Below are positions 13,766 to 17,342 of a DNA stretch of 17,342 nucleotides, one piece after another. How positions within the stretch are numbered: the stretch's first letter is position 1; the number at the start of each line of letters is the position of its first letter. The notes beneath the pieces are model-generated. The model worked only from the letters and a program-made list of their open reading frames with translations. It had not been told where the DNA came from and searched no databases. Location: assembly GCA_964490245.1 (NCBI GenBank), contig CAZBAF010000011.1, positions 1-17,342 on the forward strand, read 5' to 3'. The translations under genes were made by a program, and so were the position numbers. This DNA is from CAZBAF01 sp964490245. GTDB lineage: Bacteria; Patescibacteriota; Saccharimonadia; Saccharimonadales; JACDBH01.

Positions 13766-14665
13766 ATGCTGGGCAGAAAACGCATGCAACAGACAGATGC
13801 GCGGCCGCGGCAGCGGGCCGAGATAAAGAGCACCCCCAGACAGACGTTTTCTTCGTACTATAACCGGCCCCGGCAGCCGTCCGACAGTCCGGCTGCGCCG
13901 TCTAAGCCTGTATCTGCGAGCCGCCGCCTGCGGCTGGTGCCCTCGGCGGTGGCGCTGCTGGTGATTACCGGCAGTCTGCTGTTTAGTATGACTTTGTCGG
14001 CGCGACCGAGCGTGAGTATGCTGCATGGTCAAAAATCGCCGTACCATCCTGTCGAGGCGTACGCCGATGAGGCGGCCCGCCTGATGGACGCAGAGCTGGC
14101 AAACCGTACAAAGCTCACTATAGATACCGGTGCCGTAGAGCGTCAGCTGCTGGAGCGCTTTCCTGAGCTGAGGGCGGCGGTGCTGCGTCTGCCGATTTTG
14201 GGGCGCCGGCCGACACTTATCCTTGATATGAAGTCGCCAGCTCTGGTGCTGGTATCGTCTGCCCGCAGTATTGTGCTGGATGAGGGCGGCGTCGCTATCT
14301 GCGAACTCAAAGACCTGGACGAGAAAGCTCGTGCTGGCTTAAAAATTGTCGAGGATCAGAGCGGCCTTGAACTGCGTTTAGGCCAGCAGGCCTTACCATC
14401 GGGATCAATTGGCTTTATCAGCGAAGTCGCCGCCTATCTGGCGCAGGCAGAAGTCGATGTTAACCGTATGGTGTTGCCGCCAAGCCCGACCCAGCTTGAT
14501 ATCTATCCTGCCGGATTGCCCTACTTTATAAAGACCGACATGGCCGGCGACCCCCGTCTGCAGGCCGGTAGTTTTCTGGCGGTGCGCGACAATCTGGCAG
14601 AGCAGGGCGTAGTGCCTCAGGAATACATAGACGTCAGGGTAGAGGAGCGGGCGTTTTATAGGTAG
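13766..14665 (+). CDS. ftsQ: FtsQ/DivIB-like division protein
   Basis: About 299 residues. A long basic N-terminus (about 1-55, Arg/Pro/Gln rich) is followed by one transmembrane helix (about 57-78, ending LLFSMTLSARP) and an extracytoplasmic part. The POTRA-like segment shows LTIDTGAVERQLLERFPEL and PTLILDMKSP, the usual FtsQ order, followed by SIVLDEGGVAI. It ends YIDVRVEERAFYR, like the YIDLR end of FtsQ proteins. It would bridge FtsL-type partners and the wall synthase at the septum. The frame opens at a TTG (13742) that overlaps murG, but ATG 13766 sits 12 bases after a GGGGA and is preferred. It is the last gene of this cluster in the window, and no ftsA or ftsZ follows. Confidence 0.85.
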   Translation: MLGRKRMQQTDARPRQRAEIKSTPRQTFSSYYNRPRQPSDSPAAPSKPVSASRRLRLVPSAVALLVITGSLLFSMTLSARPSVSMLHGQKSPYHPVEAYADEAARLMDAELANRTKLTIDTGAVERQLLERFPELRAAVLRLPILGRRPTLILDMKSPALVLVSSARSIVLDEGGVAICELKDLDEKARAGLKIVEDQSGLELRLGQQALPSGSIGFISEVAAYLAQAEVDVNRMVLPPSPTQLDIYPAGLPYFIKTDMAGDPRLQAGSFLAVRDNLAEQGVVPQEYIDVRVEERAFYR

Positions 14666-14671
14666 ACTCGT

Positions 14672-14710
14672 AGGTAATAGGTAATAGGTAATAGGTAATA
14701 GGTAATAGGT
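14672..14710 (+). repeat. Heptamer tandem repeat (AGGTAAT)5.6
   Basis: Five perfect AGGTAAT copies and a partial one start seven bases after the ftsQ stop. Read in another phase the unit is TAGGTAA. Confidence 0.92.
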
Positions 14711-14720
14711 CTATTTCATT

Positions 14721-14755
14721 ATCTATCATCTATCATCTATTATCTATCAACTATC
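14721..14755 (-). repeat. Heptamer tandem repeat (ATCTATC)5, opposite orientation
   Basis: Units are ATCTATC, ATCTATC, ATCTATT, ATCTATC, AACTATC. On the minus strand the unit is TAGATGA or TAGATAA, one or two transitions from the TAGGTAA of the array at 14672, so the two arrays form an imperfect inverted repeat with a 10-base gap. Confidence 0.88.
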
Positions 14756-14886
14756 AAGAAGAGTGCCCCGCTACTCTCCTGTATGTTCATGTTTTGTTCT
14801 ATATCCAGTAATTACAGAAAAACTATATTTATATACAAAAATACAAAAAAGCAAATAATGCAAATAGGGGAGAGAGAAGGCAGGGG

Positions 14887-14938
14887 TGTGGAAAAGTCGT
14901 GAAATGGTGTGAAATGACGTGAAATGCAAGGTTTTCAC
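14887..14938 (+). repeat. Iteron block: GTGAAATG repeats at 10-bp spacing
   Basis: GTGAAATG is found at 14899, 14909 and 14919, exactly 10 bp apart. GTGGAAAA at 14888 extends the series at 11 bp, and an inverted GTGAAAAC (read on the minus strand) lies at 14931-14938. The first unit is part of TGTGGAAAA (14887-14895), a DnaA-box-like 9-mer on the minus strand. An AT-rich stretch lies just upstream. Helically phased direct repeats of this kind are protein-binding arrays. Confidence 0.7.
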
Positions 14939-14958
14939 GGAAATGCAAACACTCAAGG

Positions 14959-15000
14959 CTAGAAACTAGAAAATAGGTACTAGGAACTGGAAAGTAGTTG
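14959..15000 (+). repeat. Degenerate heptamer array (CTAGRAA)6
   Basis: Units CTAGAAA, CTAGAAA, ATAGGTA, CTAGGAA, CTGGAAA, GTAGTTG keep an exact seven-base period with TAG (once TGG) at positions 2-4. Confidence 0.75.
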
Positions 15001-15038
15001 TGTGGGTGCCGGCTAAGTGTAAGGTTGGATTAGAAGTT

Positions 15039-15080
15039 ACTAACCACTAACCACTAATTACTATCTCCTATTTCCTGAAA
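15039..15080 (-). repeat. Degenerate heptamer array (ACTAACC-like)6, opposite orientation
   Basis: Units ACTAACC, ACTAACC, ACTAATT, ACTATCT, CCTATTT, CCTGAAA keep a seven-base period. Read on the minus strand the units again carry TAG, and one (CAGGAAATAGGAGA) resembles the TAGGAA units of the array at 14959. Confidence 0.72.
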
Positions 15081-15130
15081 TCTCCCCTGCAGAAGAGGTA
15101 TAGTGAATCGTCTTAAAATCATATATCAAC

Positions 15131-15154
15131 GTCGCAAAATCTATATTGTGCGAC
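15131..15154. repeat. 24-bp inverted repeat
   Basis: GTCGCAAAAT and ATTGTGCGAC pair as ten-base arms with one mismatch around a CTAT centre. The size and form resemble a recombinase or regulator site. It is not a clear match to the XerCD dif consensus. Confidence 0.5.
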
Positions 15155-15275
15155 ATAAGATCTATGCCTCGTACACGCTCTGTCTCACATGGTTCCCCGG
15201 CTGTTTATTGCTGTTTTAATGTGTGCTCTGCTGGTTTTGGTCTCATTCTTCTGCCCCATCGTCTTAATATAACTT

Positions 15276-17342
15276 CTAGTCGCGTAAGCGGATAATGGTT
15301 TCTTCGGCATCCGATGATTGCTGAGCTTGGGTTGGCCGGATGATCTGTTCGCTTTTTGTATTGCTATCAGATGTTGGCTTTTTCTTGCGGCGTGAGCGGG
15401 TGCGCTTTCTCTTTGGTTTGGCTTCGATGCCTGACTGTGGGTCAGTAGCCGGCTTTCTGGCGCGTGCAGCCTGTAAGATGCCCTTCAGCGGGCTGGTTGC
15501 CCGCCCTGCTGCCGGCGGAGCCTGGGCGGGCGATGCTGCAGGCGTCGGGTTAGGTTGTTTGGGCGCGATTGTGGCCGGGCGGGCGGCGGACATGGTGCTG
15601 CGGATGCGATCCTCGACTTCTTCGCGCGGGATCGTATAGGCGCGGCGGGAAAGCTCAATGATGCGATCGGCCAGATCAGTCTGGGCAGGCGGTTGGTTAA
15701 GGGTAGAGCCTGAGAACGGCGGGGATTTTTCGCCGTTAATGGTCATGGTGGCCACAAAATAGCGGTTGTGCAGCTGCATAAGGTCGGCCGGTTCAAATTG
15801 CGGGGCAAAATATTTTGACAGGAAGGCTGCATCATCGGCACCGACCCGGAAGGTGACCATTGAGCCGACGTTGCCGAATACGGCATCGCGCACGACGGGG
15901 TCCATTTGCGAGACATATTGGTTGGCCACGGTCAGATTGAGGCCGTACTTGCGGGCTTCGGACAGAATGACTGCAAATGAGTCGGTCGCAAAGTTCTGAA
16001 ACTCGTCAACATACAGATAAAACGGGCGGCGCTGGTCCAGCGGCACGTTTGCCCTGCTCATGGCGGCCAGCTGGATTTTGGTGACCATCAGGGCGCCTAA
16101 GATGGCGGCGTTATCCTCCCCCACCAGCCCGCGGCTGAGGTTGACCAGCATGATCTTGCCCTCATCCATAAAATGCCGGATATTAAAGGTGCTCTTGGTC
16201 TGGCCAACGATGTTACGGATCATCGGGTTGGCTACAAAAGCGCCGACTTTGTTCAGCACTGGCGCAACCGCCTCGGCGGCAAATTTGTCGTTCCAGCTGG
16301 CAAACTCGGTTGTCCAGAAGGTTTTAACTACAGGATCCTGAATGTGCTTAATCACATCATCGCGGAATGGCTTCTCGGTCAGCATGCGGGTAATGTCCAA
16401 CATGGTGCTGTTGGGGTAATCCAGCAGGGCCAGAATGGTATAGCGCAGGATATATTCGAGCCGCGGCCCCCAGCTGTCAAACATGCGCTTTAAAACGCCG
16501 ACCAGCTCTGAACTGATATGGTTTTTAAGGGTCGGGTCAGTCACCTCCAGCGGATTAAAGCCGATGGGATAGGCCATATCGGCCGGGTTAAAGTAAATAA
16601 CGTCTTTAATGCGCCGCTCAGGGATGTAGCGCAGCATATTCTGGGCATAATCACCATGCGGATCAATGACGCAAAAGCCCTGGTTATAGAAAATATCTGA
16701 TAGGGTTAAGAGTTCCAGCAGGCCGGTCTTACCGGTGCCGGTCTGGCCAATCACGTAGATGTGCCGGCCGCGGTCGCTGCGGTTGGCACCGAATATGGTG
16801 TTGGTGCCGCGGAAATTGGTGACGCCAAACAGGCTCAGATCCTGTTCTGATCCCGCCTGCATGACGGGCAGGTTGGCGGGCGGCTCGGCTGTTTTGGTGG
16901 TAGCCCAGACGATATTGGGTGTCTCGACCGAAGTATGAGGCAAATGAAACAGGCTGGCCAGCTCCTCGATATTAAGTATGAAGCCGCTGTCGATGAAGAA
17001 GCGGGCCTGATATTCGGCAAGCTTGTCGGTACGAAAGCTGCCGCCCCTGCCCTGAAATCCATTCAGATTGGTGGTATTAAACTGTTTAAAGGCGCCCTGT
17101 ATGGCCTGCATGCGCAGCTTGGCCAGTTGCTGGTTGGGGCCGGCATAGACAATGCGGATTTTAACCTGGTAGCCAAGCTTGGTCCCCTTCTCTTCTATGG
17201 CGCGGATGCGGCTTTTATCGCGTTCGCTCAGTTCGGGCGCGCCGGAGGTGGCGCTTGGCTCGGGCGGCTTCACAAGAGCGCCCAGTGTCTGGCCGACGTA
17301 ACTGCCTCCTCCGCCGCCGAAAAGGCCTCCCCCGCCCGGTAT
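15276..17342 (-). CDS. TraG/VirB4-like conjugation-type ATPase (5' end cut by window edge)
   Basis: A P-loop ATPase of the type IV secretion coupling or HerA/VirB4 kind; at least 688 residues are seen. After the N-terminal part come VYAGPNQQLAKLRMQAIQGA, the Walker A IGQTGTGKTG (about 16719-16750), DPHGDY, a middle domain with WGPRLEYILRYTILALL, Walker B FYLYVDEFQNFATD (about 15985-16025), and NLTVANQYVSQM as the glutamine-rich motif. The C-terminus is a low-complexity Pro/Ala then Lys/Arg-rich tail (KPKRKRTRSRRKKK), perhaps for nucleic-acid or membrane binding. GTG at 17273 is the most upstream start in view, but the frame stays open to the edge (Gly-rich, FGGGGGSYVGQT), so the true N-terminus is outside. 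It may pump DNA, or power pili or secretion. Confidence 0.88.
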   Translation of the reverse strand: MPGGGGLFGGGGGSYVGQTLGALVKPPEPSATSGAPELSERDKSRIRAIEEKGTKLGYQVKIRIVYAGPNQQLAKLRMQAIQGAFKQFNTTNLNGFQGRGGSFRTDKLAEYQARFFIDSGFILNIEELASLFHLPHTSVETPNIVWATTKTAEPPANLPVMQAGSEQDLSLFGVTNFRGTNTIFGANRSDRGRHIYVIGQTGTGKTGLLELLTLSDIFYNQGFCVIDPHGDYAQNMLRYIPERRIKDVIYFNPADMAYPIGFNPLEVTDPTLKNHISSELVGVLKRMFDSWGPRLEYILRYTILALLDYPNSTMLDITRMLTEKPFRDDVIKHIQDPVVKTFWTTEFASWNDKFAAEAVAPVLNKVGAFVANPMIRNIVGQTKSTFNIRHFMDEGKIMLVNLSRGLVGEDNAAILGALMVTKIQLAAMSRANVPLDQRRPFYLYVDEFQNFATDSFAVILSEARKYGLNLTVANQYVSQMDPVVRDAVFGNVGSMVTFRVGADDAAFLSKYFAPQFEPADLMQLHNRYFVATMTINGEKSPPFSGSTLNQPPAQTDLADRIIELSRRAYTIPREEVEDRIRSTMSAARPATIAPKQPNPTPAASPAQAPPAAGRATSPLKGILQAARARKPATDPQSGIEAKPKRKRTRSRRKKKPTSDSNTKSEQIIRPTQAQQSSDAEETIIRLRD

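Larger units (their letters stand above)
14666..15275. other. 610-bp repeat-rich gap between convergent genes
   Basis: ftsQ ends at 14665 and the ATPase gene ends at 15276 from the other side, so both neighbours read into the gap and none reads out. It holds four heptamer arrays, an AT-rich stretch (about 14800-14870), the GTGAAATG iterons and an inverted repeat, each listed separately. The last part, 15155-15275, shows nothing I can name except a second copy of ATCGTCTTAA at 15259-15268. No open frame here looks coding. Confidence 0.8.

Noticed and set aside
14771..14956. 61-residue minus-strand frame over the iterons
   Set aside because: The repeats appear as FTSFHT-type runs; composition is that of repetitive noncoding DNA.
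15131..15154. A dif site
   Set aside because: The arms do not follow the XerC/XerD consensus; only the size and form agree.

Overview
The window looks like a chromosomal piece of a small-genome bacterium of the Candidate Phyla Radiation, most likely Saccharibacteria (TM7)-like. This rests on gene style: a compact mraZ, divergent FtsL/FtsI/FtsQ, a PIF1-type helicase with a small C-terminal helix-turn-helix, a TraG/VirB4-like ATPase, and many starts without a Shine-Dalgarno (SD) sequence. It is an inference from protein appearance, not a database match. UGA acts as stop (for example at mraZ), so the UGA-glycine code of Gracilibacteria/Absconditabacteria is not used.

Layout. 1-2377 (+): a PIF1-like helicase whose 5' leader is a heptamer tandem array that reads as repeated SD motifs, then a 217-residue protein of unknown function. 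2402-4568 (-): a CBM48-GH13 alpha-glucan-active enzyme and a small, AT-richer GIY-YIG-like protein. 4593-4817: a divergent intergenic region with phased repeats. 4818-6907 (+): a GH1 beta-glycosidase and a membrane-anchored SH3-like protein made from a perfect sigma70 promoter that appears to give a leaderless mRNA, closed by a clear terminator.

7013-14665 (+): the division and cell-wall (dcw) cluster mraZ-rsmH-ftsL-ftsI-ftsW-murG-ftsQ. It starts with a promoter overlapped by phased TGGG boxes, the expected MraZ operator. The cluster carries two strongly structured noncoding stretches, mraZ-rsmH (7597-8091) and rsmH-ftsL (9016-9228). The second holds four hairpins laid end to end. The protein genes would supply septal peptidoglycan synthesis: MurG makes lipid II, FtsW polymerises it, FtsI cross-links it, FtsQ/FtsL regulate them, RsmH methylates 16S rRNA, and MraZ represses the operon.

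14666-15275: a 610-bp gap between the 3' ends of two convergent genes. It is full of structure: paired heptamer arrays in opposite orientation, a block of 10-bp-phased GTGAAATG iterons next to an AT-rich stretch and a DnaA-box-like 9-mer, and a 24-bp inverted repeat. Because no gene reads out of this gap, these sites are hard to explain as a promoter. This is the most interesting part of the window, along with the end-to-end hairpins in the dcw operon. 15276-17342 (-): a conjugation-type ATPase, cut by the window edge at its 5' end.
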